64,000 nucleotides of DNA. Source: Streptomyces pactum (lineage in GTDB: Bacteria > Actinomycetota > Actinomycetes > Streptomycetales > Streptomycetaceae). Under the pieces are notes generated by a model that was not told the origin of the DNA, searched no databases, and worked only from the letters and a program-made list of their open reading frames with translations. This document shows positions 25,713-34,202 of the stretch, piece after piece; the stretch's first letter is position 1, and each line of letters starts with the position of its first letter. Position numbers and translations under genes: made by a program. The stretch lies in NCBI RefSeq assembly GCF_002005225.1, contig NZ_CP019724.1:2416001-2480000 (forward strand), in the 5' to 3' direction.

Positions 25713-27344
25713 GTGGACCCGGTGATCATCACCGGAGCGGGGCCCGTCGGGCTCACGCTCGCCCTGGCGCTGGCACGGCAGCAGGTGCCCTGTGTCGTAC
25801 TCGACGAAGGGCCGGGCAAGGACGAACCGCGCCCCGCACGCACCGTCGTCGTGCGCGAGGACGCCGTCGCCCTCGTCGAGCGGCTGACCGGCACACCGCT
25901 GACGGGGCTGGGTTGCCGTTGGGCCGGATGGCGGTCGACGCGGCGCAAGCAGGTGATCCGTGAGGTCGTGTTCGGCGACACCGACCCGGCGCCCCTGCAC
26001 ATCGCCCAGCACGAGCTGACCGGCGTCCTGCGCGCGGCACTCGCCCGCGAGCCGCTCGTCAAGATCGCGGTGGACAGCCGCCTGGACGGCATCGAGCAGG
26101 AGACCTCGGGCGTCACGGCCCACACCCGCGGCCCCGGCGGCACCTGGTGGCGCGGCAGTTACCTGGTGGGCTGCGACGGCCCCCGCTCGACCGTCCGCAA
26201 GCTCCAGGACATCCGCTTCCCCGGCCGTACGGCGGTGGAACGATACGCCGTCGCCGCGCTGCGCACGGATCTTCCCTGGACCGACGAGGCCTTGCTCCAC
26301 CGCTCACCCCCATGGCGGACGTCCGGTCCGTCGGCCGGTGAGATCGTCGGACGCCCCCTGCCGGACGGCGTGTGGCGCCTGGACTGGCTGCTGCCCCCGG
26401 GCAAGGACCTGGTCACCCCCGAACTGCTGGTCAACCGGGTCCGCGAGACCCTCACCGGCTGGGTCGGCACGTCGAACCCGTCGTACGAGCTCCTCGACAC
26501 CGGAGTCCACACGGTCCACCACCGGTTGGCCCGCCGCTGGCGGGTGGGCCGCGTACTCCTCGCCGGGGACGCGGCGCACCTGCTGGGCGCGCTGGGCACG
26601 CAGGGACTGGAGGAGGGGCTGCGGGACGCGGACAACCTCGCCTGGAAACTGGCCCTGGCCTGGCATCACGGGCCGCGCGAGGCGCTGCTCGACAGTTACC
26701 AGGAGGAGCGGCGCACCGCGATCGCCGCACGACTGCGCGCCGCCGACCAGGTACTGCCGCTGCTGCGCGGCGGCGGAGGCCTGCGTTCCTACGTCCCCGG
26801 CTCCGCCCGCGGGAACGACGCGCTGCTCGCGGACGGTCATCTGGGGCGCGGGACGCTGGGCTCGCCGGGCACGTACGGCGCATCGCCCCTCGCCCCCGAG
26901 CACCTCGCCGGAGAGGTGCCGGTCGGCACACCGCCCGGGGCGCCCGTCACCGACGTGCGGGTCACGGCGGAGGACGGCACGTTCGTGAGGCTGCGGGACC
27001 GGCTCGGGCGCGGGGCGCTGCTGGTGGTGCTGATCGCGCCGGGCACGGGTGTGTGGGAACGCAAGCACTGGGTGACCGCCGGAATCATGCCCCGGCTGGC
27101 GGCGGCGGTGACGGCGCTGCCCCATTACGCCGAGCTGCTGGTCGCCGAGAGCTATCCGGGGGCCGCCGCCCACACGGTGCTGCTGGTGCGCCCCGACGGT
27201 CATCTCGTCACAGCACTGAGCGGGGTGCGCCCGGCCGACCTGTACGCGGCGGCGGAGGCGGCGGTGGGCGGGGCGACGCCACCGGCGGCCGCGGAGTCCA
27301 CGGAGGAAGAGGCGGAGGCGGGAGCCGCGGCCGGGTCCCGCTGA
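25713..27344 (+). CDS. FAD-dependent aromatic-type monooxygenase
   Basis: This 543-aa flavoprotein of the PheA/MhpA class has the N-terminal Rossmann motif GAGPVGL (about 7-13), the DG motif LVGCDGPRSTVRK and the GD motif VLLAGDAAHLLGALGTQGLEEGL. A C-terminal thioredoxin-like domain of about 150 residues follows. The GTG at 25713 (VDPVIITGAGPVG) gives the canonical beginning; the open frame extends up to a TTG at 25623. The substrate is not readable. It probably stands alone: terminators lie on both sides and no pathway genes flank it. Confidence 0.88.
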   Translation: MDPVIITGAGPVGLTLALALARQQVPCVVLDEGPGKDEPRPARTVVVREDAVALVERLTGTPLTGLGCRWAGWRSTRRKQVIREVVFGDTDPAPLHIAQHELTGVLRAALAREPLVKIAVDSRLDGIEQETSGVTAHTRGPGGTWWRGSYLVGCDGPRSTVRKLQDIRFPGRTAVERYAVAALRTDLPWTDEALLHRSPPWRTSGPSAGEIVGRPLPDGVWRLDWLLPPGKDLVTPELLVNRVRETLTGWVGTSNPSYELLDTGVHTVHHRLARRWRVGRVLLAGDAAHLLGALGTQGLEEGLRDADNLAWKLALAWHHGPREALLDSYQEERRTAIAARLRAADQVLPLLRGGGGLRSYVPGSARGNDALLADGHLGRGTLGSPGTYGASPLAPEHLAGEVPVGTPPGAPVTDVRVTAEDGTFVRLRDRLGRGALLVVLIAPGTGVWERKHWVTAGIMPRLAAAVTALPHYAELLVAESYPGAAAHTVLLVRPDGHLVTALSGVRPADLYAAAEAAVGGATPPAAAESTEEEAEAGAAAGSR

Positions 27345-27691
27345 CCGGCCGTCCGGGTGTGCGCCGCCGGCGCCTGACCGCCGACCCTCGGCGGTCGCCG
27401 TCCACAGGGTGACGATGAGCTGACCGGCCCGGCCGCCTTTCCGGGCACACCGGAAGGTTCCGGGCGGGTCCGTTCGCCGACCGGTGCTCCAGGGGTGGTG
27501 TAGGTGTACGTGCTCGGTGACCGCGGATCGGGCGGCCGCGCGACGGCGCAGACGGTACAGCCGTACGGAAGGTGTTCACCCTGCCGGGAACGCAAGGTAG
27601 TCCTGCGCGGTCTTCGCCTCTCGGGGCGGGTGCCGTTTCGACCGTCCCGGCGCTCTCACCGGCAGGTCGGCCAGGCCCGGCGGGATGCGGA
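27345..27691. other. Convergent intergenic stretch
   Basis: The 347 bp lie between the monooxygenase stop and the recX stop. They contain the terminator at 27376-27396 and otherwise no convincing gene. The small frames crossing it overlap recX and have no supported start. Confidence 0.6.
27376..27396 (+). terminator. Terminator of the monooxygenase gene
   Basis: A perfect 9-bp stem GACCGCCGA/TCGGCGGTC (27376-27384 with 27388-27396) with a 3-nt loop lies 31 bp after the stop. Confidence 0.75.
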
Positions 27692-28576
27692 TCAGAACCC
27701 CTCGTCGCCGAGGAACTCCGTGTCCTCGCCCTCCTCCTCCAGAGCCTGGCGGACCACCCGCAGGGCCATGCCCTCGGGGTAGCCCTTGCGGGCCAGCATG
27801 CCCGCGAGGCGGCGAAGCCTCTTGTCGCGGTCGAGGCCCCGGGTGGCCCGCAGCTTGCGGGCGACCAGGTCGCGCGCGGTCTCCTCCTCCTGCTCGGAGT
27901 CCAGTCGGGACACCGCCTCGTCGATGAACGAGGCGTCGACACCCTTGGTGCGCAGCTCTCTGGCGAGGGCACGACGGGCCAGCCCGCGGCCGTGGTGCCT
28001 GGACTCCACCCAGGCTTCCGCGAAGGCGCTGTCGTTGATCAGGCCGACCTCCTCGAACCTGGACAGCACCTCCTCGGCGGCCTCGTCGGGGATCTCCCGC
28101 TTGCGCAGGGCGTCGGCGAGTTGCTTGCGGGTGCGCGGGGTCCCGGTGAGCAGGCGCAGGCAGATCGCCCGTGCCTGCTCGACCGGGTCCCGCGGAGGCT
28201 CCCCCTTCTCGGCCCTCGACGAGGAAGTGGCGCCTCCGTCCTCGGCGGACGACTCCGCACGCTCGCGCCGCCGCCCGCGCCCGCCGCCCGGCCCACGGCC
28301 CCGTCGGGCACCGCCACGCGCCCGGCCGTCACCGTGGTGCGCCCCGCCGTCACCGGGTGGGGCGGCGTCGTACGGGTCCTCGGCGCCGTACGGCGCGAAA
28401 GGGTCGGCCGTGCCGTCCGCGACGGCGGACAGGCCCGTCTCGTACGGGACCGCAGCCGCCCCGTACGCGCCGTCGTCCGTGCCGACGGAGCCGTTGTCAC
28501 CCGGTCTCCCCCGCTCGCGCCCCCGCGAGACGGCATCCGGGTAGGTGTACTCGGCCCAGTCGGTTCGTCGTGTCAC
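27692..28576 (-). CDS. recX: Regulatory protein RecX with long N-terminal extension
   Basis: This 294-aa protein contains the RecX domain in its C-terminal 165 residues: ARAICLRLLTGTPRTRKQLADAL, then INDSAFAEAWVESRHHGRGLARRAL, then YPEGMALRVVRQAL. It modulates RecA filament growth. The first 125 or so residues are low-complexity (Gly, Arg, Ala, Asp) and have no counterpart in the usual 150-190-aa RecX. The GTG start lies 3 bp after the recA stop, so translation is coupled and expression follows the recA SOS promoter. Confidence 0.9.
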   Translation of the reverse strand: MTRRTDWAEYTYPDAVSRGRERGRPGDNGSVGTDDGAYGAAAVPYETGLSAVADGTADPFAPYGAEDPYDAAPPGDGGAHHGDGRARGGARRGRGPGGGRGRRRERAESSAEDGGATSSSRAEKGEPPRDPVEQARAICLRLLTGTPRTRKQLADALRKREIPDEAAEEVLSRFEEVGLINDSAFAEAWVESRHHGRGLARRALARELRTKGVDASFIDEAVSRLDSEQEEETARDLVARKLRATRGLDRDKRLRRLAGMLARKGYPEGMALRVVRQALEEEGEDTEFLGDEGF

Positions 28577-28579
28577 GGG

Positions 28580-29701
28580 TCAGCTCTTGGCTGCCGCGGC
28601 CTTGGACTTGGTGGCCTTGGCGGTCGCGGGGGCGGGCACCGCCGGGGCTGCGTCGGCCGGGGCGGCGGCGGCGTCCGCGCCCGGCTCGGTGGCCGGCTCC
28701 TCGGGCCGTACGCCGACGCCCAGCTTCTCCTTGATCTTCTTCTCGATCTCGTTGGCCAGGTCGGGGTTGTCCTTCAGGAAGTTGCGCGCGTTCTCCTTGC
28801 CCTGGCCGAGCTGGTCGCCCTCGTACGTGTACCAGGCGCCGGCCTTGCGGACGAAGCCGTGCTCCACACCCATGTCGATCAGACCGCCCTCGCGGCTGAT
28901 GCCCTGGCCGTAGAGGATGTCGAACTCGGCCTGCTTGAAGGGCGGCGCGACCTTGTTCTTGACGACCTTGACGCGGGTGCGGTTGCCGACCGCGTCGGTG
29001 CCGTCCTTCAGCGTCTCGATACGCCGGATGTCGAGTCGCACCGAGGCGTAGAACTTCAGTGCCCGGCCACCGGTCGTGGTCTCCGGAGAACCGAACATCA
29101 CGCCGATCTTCTCGCGGAGCTGGTTGATGAAGATCGCGGTGGTCTTGGACTGGTTGAGCGCGCTGGTGATCTTCCGCAGGGCCTGGCTCATCAGGCGGGC
29201 CTGCAGACCGACATGGCTGTCGCCCATCTCGCCCTCGATCTCCGCGCGCGGCACGAGGGCTGCGACGGAGTCGATGACGATGAGGTCGAGGGCGCCGGAG
29301 CGGACCAGCATGTCCACGATCTCCAGGGCCTGCTCACCGTTGTCCGGCTGGGACAGGATCAGGTTGTCGATGTCGACGCCGAGCTTCTGCGCGTACTCGG
29401 GGTCGAGGGCGTGCTCCGCGTCCACGAACGCGACCTGGCCGCCGGCCTTCTGCGCGTTCGCCACCGCGTGCAGGGTCAGGGTCGTCTTGCCCGAGGACTC
29501 GGGGCCGTAGACCTCGATGACACGGCCGCGCGGCAGGCCGCCGACGCCAAGGGCCACGTCGAGCGCGGTCGACCCGGTCGGGATGACCTCGATGGGCTCC
29601 TTCGACCGGTCACCCATGCGCATGACCGCGCCCTTGCCGAACTGCCGTTCAATCTGTGCGAGCGCGGCGTCCAGGGCCTTCTCGCGGTCGGTTCCTGCCA
29701 T
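28580..29701 (-). CDS. recA: Recombinase RecA
   Basis: This 373-aa strand-exchange ATPase also triggers LexA self-cleavage. Walker [10 protein letters not shown] is at 66-74; the MAW and L2 loops (for example [17 protein letters not shown]) are intact. The Ala/Lys-rich C-terminal tail (about 335-373) is typical of Streptomyces. The open frame extends 54 codons upstream, but ATG 29701 has GGTGGA five bases upstream and begins [18 protein letters not shown], as in other recA genes. An SOS box and a -35 element lie about 165-190 bp upstream. Confidence 0.97.
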   Translation of the reverse strand: MAGTDREKALDAALAQIERQFGKGAVMRMGDRSKEPIEVIPTGSTALDVALGVGGLPRGRVIEVYGPESSGKTTLTLHAVANAQKAGGQVAFVDAEHALDPEYAQKLGVDIDNLILSQPDNGEQALEIVDMLVRSGALDLIVIDSVAALVPRAEIEGEMGDSHVGLQARLMSQALRKITSALNQSKTTAIFINQLREKIGVMFGSPETTTGGRALKFYASVRLDIRRIETLKDGTDAVGNRTRVKVVKNKVAPPFKQAEFDILYGQGISREGGLIDMGVEHGFVRKAGAWYTYEGDQLGQGKENARNFLKDNPDLANEIEKKIKEKLGVGVRPEEPATEPGADAAAAPADAAPAVPAPATAKATKSKAAAAKS

Positions 29702-29863
29702 GGGTTCCACCCGGTTTGCTTGATTCGATCGCTTCACGTCAAAGACGCTAATGCCTGCCACTGACAATCCACCCCGATGCGGGTCCGGCCTGTGGATAAC
29801 TCGGGCACTTCTCCGTCCAAACCCTGCCGAATCACCCGTCATGAGCCTCGCCAGAACCTCCAT

Positions 29864-29891
29864 GAGAATGGATGTTCGATTTTCGTGTCAA
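29864..29891 (-). promoter_or_regulatory. LexA-regulated recA promoter region (SOS box and -35)
   Basis: Read on the minus strand, TTGACA (plus 29886-29891) is followed after 8 bases by GAACATCCATTCTC (plus 29864-29877). This 14-mer is, from memory, the SOS box described for Streptomyces recA. The operator overlaps the -35/-10 spacer, so LexA would block polymerase. A TCTCAT hexamer 18 bp from the -35 could be the -10. Confidence 0.85.
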
Positions 29892-29978
29892 GCGCACCAC
29901 GGGCACCTCCGAGCGTACGTCTGCCGGGCCGGCGGTCGGGTGGCTAGAGTGCGGACGCGACGTGGAGGAGGGGACAGC

Positions 29979-30179
29979 ATGGCCAAGGTCAGCATCAGTC
30001 TCGACGCCGAGCTGGTGGTGGAAGCGATGGTCCTGGCGGGCATCGGCTCGCCCCAGGACGCCGTCGAGGCGGTGGTGCGGGACTACATCGCCCGCGGCCA
30101 CCGCACGGAGACCCGCACCGAGTTCAAGGACCGGAACCTGCGGGAGGTCGACGCCAAGCCTCAGGAGCCGCAGGGCTGA
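29979..30179 (+). CDS. Ribbon-helix-helix-like VapB-type small protein
   Basis: This 66-aa protein reads MAKVSISLDAELVVEAM and then VVRDYIARG, the pattern of the short VapB/DUF2191 antitoxin-type DNA-binding family. A strong GGAGGAGGGG site precedes the ATG. No VapC PIN-domain partner follows, so it is an orphan or acts as a regulator. It is transcribed divergently from recA, with its own promoter presumably close to the SOS box. Confidence 0.75.
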   Translation: MAKVSISLDAELVVEAMVLAGIGSPQDAVEAVVRDYIARGHRTETRTEFKDRNLREVDAKPQEPQG

Positions 30180-30586
30180 CCCCCCGCGCCCTGCCGGTGT
30201 CCCGGCGGCCCGGTCGCTCCCCTCGGCGTAGGGCGGGTGCCTCCGCCGGACGAGGACGGCGCGGGCGGGCGGGCCGCGGCCAGGCTTGCCCCACTCAGCA
30301 CGTGAGGACCGTCCGCACCGCCCGCGGGGCCGCACCCGCCCGGGTCCCGGATGCCGCACCGTCCGGCCGCTCCCCCGTACCGCACCTGTGCCGCTCGACC
30401 GGCCTCAAGCCCTTGCACGGGGGTCGCCCTGCACGGCGTCCTGGTACTGCCGGTGCTCGCCAGGCTGCTGTCCCTCCCACCGGAGCAAGACCGTTCGGCA
30501 GCGGGACGTGGCCGTGGCGGTGTGCTGCTGCGCGGGTGCCGTCGGCGGCGCGGGCCTGTGGGCCGGCCCGACGTGCTGAGGCGGCC
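30180..30586. other. Stretch without a convincing gene, possible gene remnant
   Basis: The 407 bp have high GC but no frame with a good start and domain. On the plus strand a hydrophobic run (LHGVLVLPVLARLL, near 30425-30470) continues in another frame as DVAVAVCCCAGAVGGAGLWAG (about 30508-30575). This would fit a membrane protein broken by a frameshift, but the evidence is weak. Confidence 0.35.
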
Positions 30587-30610
30587 TCAGGCGGAGCCGC
30601 CGCCTGAGGC
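30584..30610 (-). terminator. Hairpin at the 3' end of the AI-2E permease gene
   Basis: A perfect 11-bp stem GCCTCAGGCGG/CCGCCTGAGGC (30584-30594 with 30600-30610) with a 5-nt loop overlaps the last codons of the permease gene. Confidence 0.7.
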
Positions 30611-31867
30611 ACCCTCCGTGCCCGGGCGTCCCGGCTCCGGTCGCCGGGCCCACAGTTTGCGCAGGCGTGTGGGCGCCCCCGGCCCCGACCGGCGGTTCCG
30701 GCGTCCGTGGACGCGCGGATCGTCCGTGACGTCGTAGCGCTTGACGTACGCACCGAGGAACGCCTGGAGCGTGGCGATCGCCGGGATGGCGATCAGCGCG
30801 CCGACGGCGCCCAGCAGGGCGGCGCCCGCGACGACCGAGCCGAAGGCGACCGCCGGGTGGATGTCCACGGTCTTGGAGGTCAGCTTGGGCTGCAGCACGT
30901 AGTTCTCGAACTGCTGGTAGACCACCACGAAGATCAGTACCCACAGCGCGTACCAGGGGTTGACCGTGAAGGCGATCAGCATGGGCAGGGCGCCCGCGAG
31001 ATAGGTACCGATGGTGGGGATGAACTGCGACACCAGGCCCACCCACACGGCGAGCGCGGGAGCGTAGGGCACCTCGAGTATCTCCAGCAGGATGTAGTGC
31101 GCTATGCCGGAGATCAGCGCCATCAGACCGCGCGAGTACAGGTAACCACCGGTCTTGTCCACGGCGATCTCCCACGCGCGCAGGACCTCGGCCTGCCGGG
31201 CGGGCGGCAGGACGGAACAGAGCCCGCGCCGCAGCCGGGGGCCGTCGGCGGCGAAGTAGAAGGAGAACAGCAGAACCGTCAGCATCTGGAAGAGGCCGCC
31301 GAGGACCTGGGCCGACACGTCCAGGACGCCCGTGGCACTGTCCTGGACGTAGTTGCGCAGCCAGTCGGAACGGAGCAGGCCTTCCTGGATGTCGACCCGT
31401 CGCAGCTCGGTGTGGAAGTGGCCGTTGACCCAGTTGATGACCGAGTCGAGGTAGTCCGGGAAGTCCTCGACCATCTTGACGATCTGGCCCGCGAGCATCG
31501 AACCGAGCAGCGTGACGAACCCCGCGGCGGCGATCAGCACGGCGATGAAGACAAGGAAGGTGGCCAGCCCGCGGCGCATTCCGTGCCCGGCCATCCAGCT
31601 CACCGCGGGTTCGATGGCGAGGGCCAGGAAGAACGCGATGAGGACGTTGATCAGCAGGCCGGTGAGCTGGTGGAACGCCCAACTGCCGAGCTGGAAGACG
31701 GCGATGAGCGAGAGCGCCAGCACCATGGCGCGCGGCAGCCAGCGCGGCATGCGGGCACCCGCTCCGGCGGTGCCGCCGGCCTCGTCGTCCGGGGGGCCGG
31801 TGGGCGGCGTCGCGCCGGTCGGGGATGCTTGCCGGGCCGCCTGCCCGGTCTCGTCAGTGGGTGCCAC
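30587..31867 (-). CDS. AI-2E family transporter-like membrane protein
   Basis: This 426-aa protein has a Pro/Gly/Thr-rich cytoplasmic N terminus and about seven to eight membrane segments. Its core is the AI-2E_transport (PF01594) type: LLINVLIAFFLALAIEPAV, then YYSRGLMALISG-like YLYSRGLMALISG, then PTIGTYLAGALPMLIAF and the VVYQQFENYVLQPKL block. Family members export small molecules or act in Na+/H+ antiport; the substrate is unknown. The start is uncertain: GTG 31867 has a weak GGCGAG upstream, and GTG 31885 adds six residues. The C-terminal tail is basic. Confidence 0.88.
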   Translation of the reverse strand: MAPTDETGQAARQASPTGATPPTGPPDDEAGGTAGAGARMPRWLPRAMVLALSLIAVFQLGSWAFHQLTGLLINVLIAFFLALAIEPAVSWMAGHGMRRGLATFLVFIAVLIAAAGFVTLLGSMLAGQIVKMVEDFPDYLDSVINWVNGHFHTELRRVDIQEGLLRSDWLRNYVQDSATGVLDVSAQVLGGLFQMLTVLLFSFYFAADGPRLRRGLCSVLPPARQAEVLRAWEIAVDKTGGYLYSRGLMALISGIAHYILLEILEVPYAPALAVWVGLVSQFIPTIGTYLAGALPMLIAFTVNPWYALWVLIFVVVYQQFENYVLQPKLTSKTVDIHPAVAFGSVVAGAALLGAVGALIAIPAIATLQAFLGAYVKRYDVTDDPRVHGRRNRRSGPGAPTRLRKLWARRPEPGRPGTEGASGGGSA

Positions 31868-31927
31868 GGACCAAGTCTCGCCCACGCGACCGACAGCGGA
31901 GTCCCGCCCGGTGATCTTTGTGACCGG

Positions 31928-32122
31928 TCAACGCTTTTCCCGGGGCACGTTCATGACGGTGCAGACCACCCGCCAGACGTCCTTGGCGTCCCATCCGGCG
32001 TCCAGCGCCCCGTGCACCGTACGCCCGCCCAGCTCCGCCATCACGTGATCGCGCGCGAAGGTGTCGGCGTACCCCGGACCGAAGTGATCCGTCATCCGCT
32101 CCCAGAAGACCGTCAACCGCAT
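31928..32122 (-). CDS. DUF3046 protein
   Basis: This 64-aa actinobacterial protein has the DUF3046 pattern MRLTVFWERMTDHFGPGYADTFA (split here), followed by ALDAGWDAKDVWRVVC. The function is unknown. The family is usually found near recA/recX, as here. GGAG lies close to the ATG. Confidence 0.88.
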   Translation of the reverse strand: MRLTVFWERMTDHFGPGYADTFARDHVMAELGGRTVHGALDAGWDAKDVWRVVCTVMNVPREKR

Positions 32123-32202
32123 GACTCCAGTATCCCGCCCCTGGGAGTGGGCCCTGTGCCGGGACCGGGTACCGGGGCCGCTTCACGTCCTACGGTCTGA
32201 CC

Positions 32203-33144
32203 ATGGCCGAAAACGGAGCTTCCCCACTCCCCCCGACGCCCCCGGCTCCTGCCGCGCACTCCCCGCTCGCGCGCGCGGAGCACTTCGTCTGGCTCACCGC
32301 GCGCGTACTGGAGCAGCGCCTCTTCGCGTACCACTTCCGCGGTGGCGACGCCGGTCCGGTGGAGACCGCGCTGGACGCCTACCGCAACGAGGACGGCGGG
32401 TACGGCCACGCGCTGGATCCCGGTCTGCGCGGCCCGGGAAGCCGACCGCCGCACACCGCGCACGCCCTGCGCGTGCTGGACGCCGTCGGGCGCTGCGGCG
32501 GACAGCGCGTGGAGCGGATGTGCCGCTATCTGACCTCCGTGTCCACTGCGGACGGTGCCCTTCCGGCGGCCCGTCCCGGCCGGCCGGGGTATCCGGCCGC
32601 GCCCTTCGGGCCGGTCGTGGACGACCCGCCCGGCGAGCTCCTCGCCACCGGTCCGGTGGTCGGCCTGCTGCACCGCAACGAGGTCTGGCACGCCTGGCTG
32701 TTCCGGGCCACGGACTTCTGCTGGCAGGCGGTCGAGTCTCTGGGGACCTCGCACCCGTACGAGGTCGAGGCCGCCGTGGCCTTCCTGGACGCCGCCCCCG
32801 ACCGCCCGCGCGCGGAGGCGGCGGCCGACCGGCTGGGCCGCCTGGTGCGCGAGCAGCGCCTCGCGGTGCTGGACCCGGACGACCTCGGCGCGTACTCGGT
32901 CTCCCCGGGCGAGTACCGCTTTCCCCATGACTACGCGAGGCATCCGCGCTCACTCGCGCGCGCGTGGTTCACGGACGAGGAGATGGCCCGCTCCCTCGAC
33001 GTCCTCTCGGCCCAGCAGGAGGACGACGGCGGCTGGCCCGTCCGCCGGAGCCAGTGGGCACCCGCCCCCGCCCTGGAGGAGCGCCCCGGGGTGACGCTCG
33101 ATGCCCTGCGCACACTGCGCGCGTACGGCCGTCCGGTCGGCTGA
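32203..33144 (+). CDS. Terpenoid-cyclase/prenyltransferase-fold protein
   Basis: This 313-aa protein has alpha/alpha-toroid repeats resembling squalene-hopene cyclase and prenyltransferase beta-subunit folds: AYRNEDGGYGHALDP, then HTAHALRVLDAV, and near the end LSAQQEDDGGWPVRRSQW (QW-like). No DxDD cyclase motif is present, so catalysis is doubtful. No ribosome-binding site precedes ATG 32203; TACGGT (32191-32196) ends 6 nt upstream, compatible with a leaderless mRNA. It is convergent with azlD. Confidence 0.72.
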   Translation: MAENGASPLPPTPPAPAAHSPLARAEHFVWLTARVLEQRLFAYHFRGGDAGPVETALDAYRNEDGGYGHALDPGLRGPGSRPPHTAHALRVLDAVGRCGGQRVERMCRYLTSVSTADGALPAARPGRPGYPAAPFGPVVDDPPGELLATGPVVGLLHRNEVWHAWLFRATDFCWQAVESLGTSHPYEVEAAVAFLDAAPDRPRAEAAADRLGRLVREQRLAVLDPDDLGAYSVSPGEYRFPHDYARHPRSLARAWFTDEEMARSLDVLSAQQEDDGGWPVRRSQWAPAPALEERPGVTLDALRTLRAYGRPVG

Positions 33145-33150
33145 CCCGGC

Positions 33151-33459
33151 TCATCCGCCCATGGCCCGTACCCCCGCGGTGACCACCACGGCCGCCGCGA
33201 CGACGAGCAGGAAGGGCGCGCGCAGCACCAGCGCCAAGGCGGCCGCGGCGACCCCAGCGGCCCGCGCGTCCAGCACGAGTGCCTGCCCGTCGGCGAAGGT
33301 CTGCTGGGCGGTGAGCGCGGCCAGGAGGGCGACGGGCAGCAGGGCGGCGAGCCGCCGGACCACAGGCCGCTCCAGGGCGCCCGCGGGCACCAGCAGCCCG
33401 AGGAGCTTGACGGCGTAGCAGCCGACCGCGGTCACGCCGATGGCGATCCAGACGCTCAA
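33151..33459 (-). CDS. azlD: Branched-chain amino acid exporter, AzlD subunit
   Basis: This 102-aa protein has about three or four hydrophobic segments (WIAIGVTAVGCYAVKLLGLLV, then RRLAALLPVALLAAL, then FLLVVAAAVVVTAGV), the AzlD/DUF931 pattern. It partners AzlC. The start is a TTG whose last two bases lie in the azlC stop codon (TTGA), so translation depends on azlC. Confidence 0.85.
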   Translation of the reverse strand: MSVWIAIGVTAVGCYAVKLLGLLVPAGALERPVVRRLAALLPVALLAALTAQQTFADGQALVLDARAAGVAAAALALVLRAPFLLVVAAAVVVTAGVRAMGG

Positions 33460-34202
33460 CGTTCCCCCTCCCGCGCGGAGTCCTCGACGGCGCTGCTCCC
33501 GCGGCATCCCCGCGCCCACAGGACGACCGGTGCCGCCAGCGCGGCCACCAGGACGGGCACACCGGCGGGCAGCACGGGCAGCAGGCCGAGCCCCACAAGG
33601 ACGGCCAGGGTGGCGGCCGCGCGCTCGGTGGTGGTCTTCAGCATCGGCGCGAGCAGCGCCAGGAAGACCGCGGGGCCGGCCGCGTCCAGCCCCCAGGCGT
33701 CGGTGTCCCCGATGGCCTCCGCGCCCAGCGCGCCGAGCAGCGTGGTGAGGTTCCACAGCAGGTACAGGGTGAGTCCGGTGACGGTGAACCCGATCCGGAC
33801 GCCGCGCCGCGTGGGCTGTGCGAGGGCCACGGCCGTCGTCTCGTCGATGACCCACTGCGCGGCGAACGGCCGCACCGCGCGCGGGAGGGCCAGCAACTGC
33901 GACAGCCGAAGCCCGTAGAAGGCGTTGCGTACGCCCAGGAAGAAGGCCCCCGCCGCGGCGGTGATCGGGTTGCCGCCGGCCGCGAGCGCCCCCACGAGGG
34001 CGAACTGGGAGGCCCCGGTGAACACCAGGAGGCTGAGGGCGCACGTCTGCATGGGTGTCAGTCCGCTGCCGGCCGAGGTCACCCCGAAGGCGAACCCGGA
34101 GAGGCCGACGGCGACTCCGACCCCGAGGGCGTCCCGGACGACGGCGGCGTCCGGTTTGTCCTCGACGGCGCTCGTGTCGGGGACGGCTGTCTGTTCTGTC
34201 AC
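33456..34202 (-). CDS. azlC: Branched-chain amino acid exporter, AzlC subunit
   Basis: This 248-aa membrane protein of the AzlC/LIV-E family has an FTGASQFALVGALAAGGNP motif and a QWVIDETTAVAL block. It forms the large subunit of an exporter for branched-chain amino acids or analogues. The GTG start overlaps the stop of the AraC-family gene (GTGA). The three genes araC-type, azlC and azlD form one operon. Confidence 0.9.
   Translation of the reverse strand: MTEQTAVPDTSAVEDKPDAAVVRDALGVGVAVGLSGFAFGVTSAGSGLTPMQTCALSLLVFTGASQFALVGALAAGGNPITAAAGAFFLGVRNAFYGLRLSQLLALPRAVRPFAAQWVIDETTAVALAQPTRRGVRIGFTVTGLTLYLLWNLTTLLGALGAEAIGDTDAWGLDAAGPAVFLALLAPMLKTTTERAAATLAVLVGLGLLPVLPAGVPVLVAALAAPVVLWARGCRGSSAVEDSAREGER

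Noticed and set aside
27504..27782. 92-aa plus-strand frame starting MYVLGDRG
   Set aside because: It overlaps the recX 3' end, is Arg/Ser-rich and has no supported ribosome-binding site or domain.
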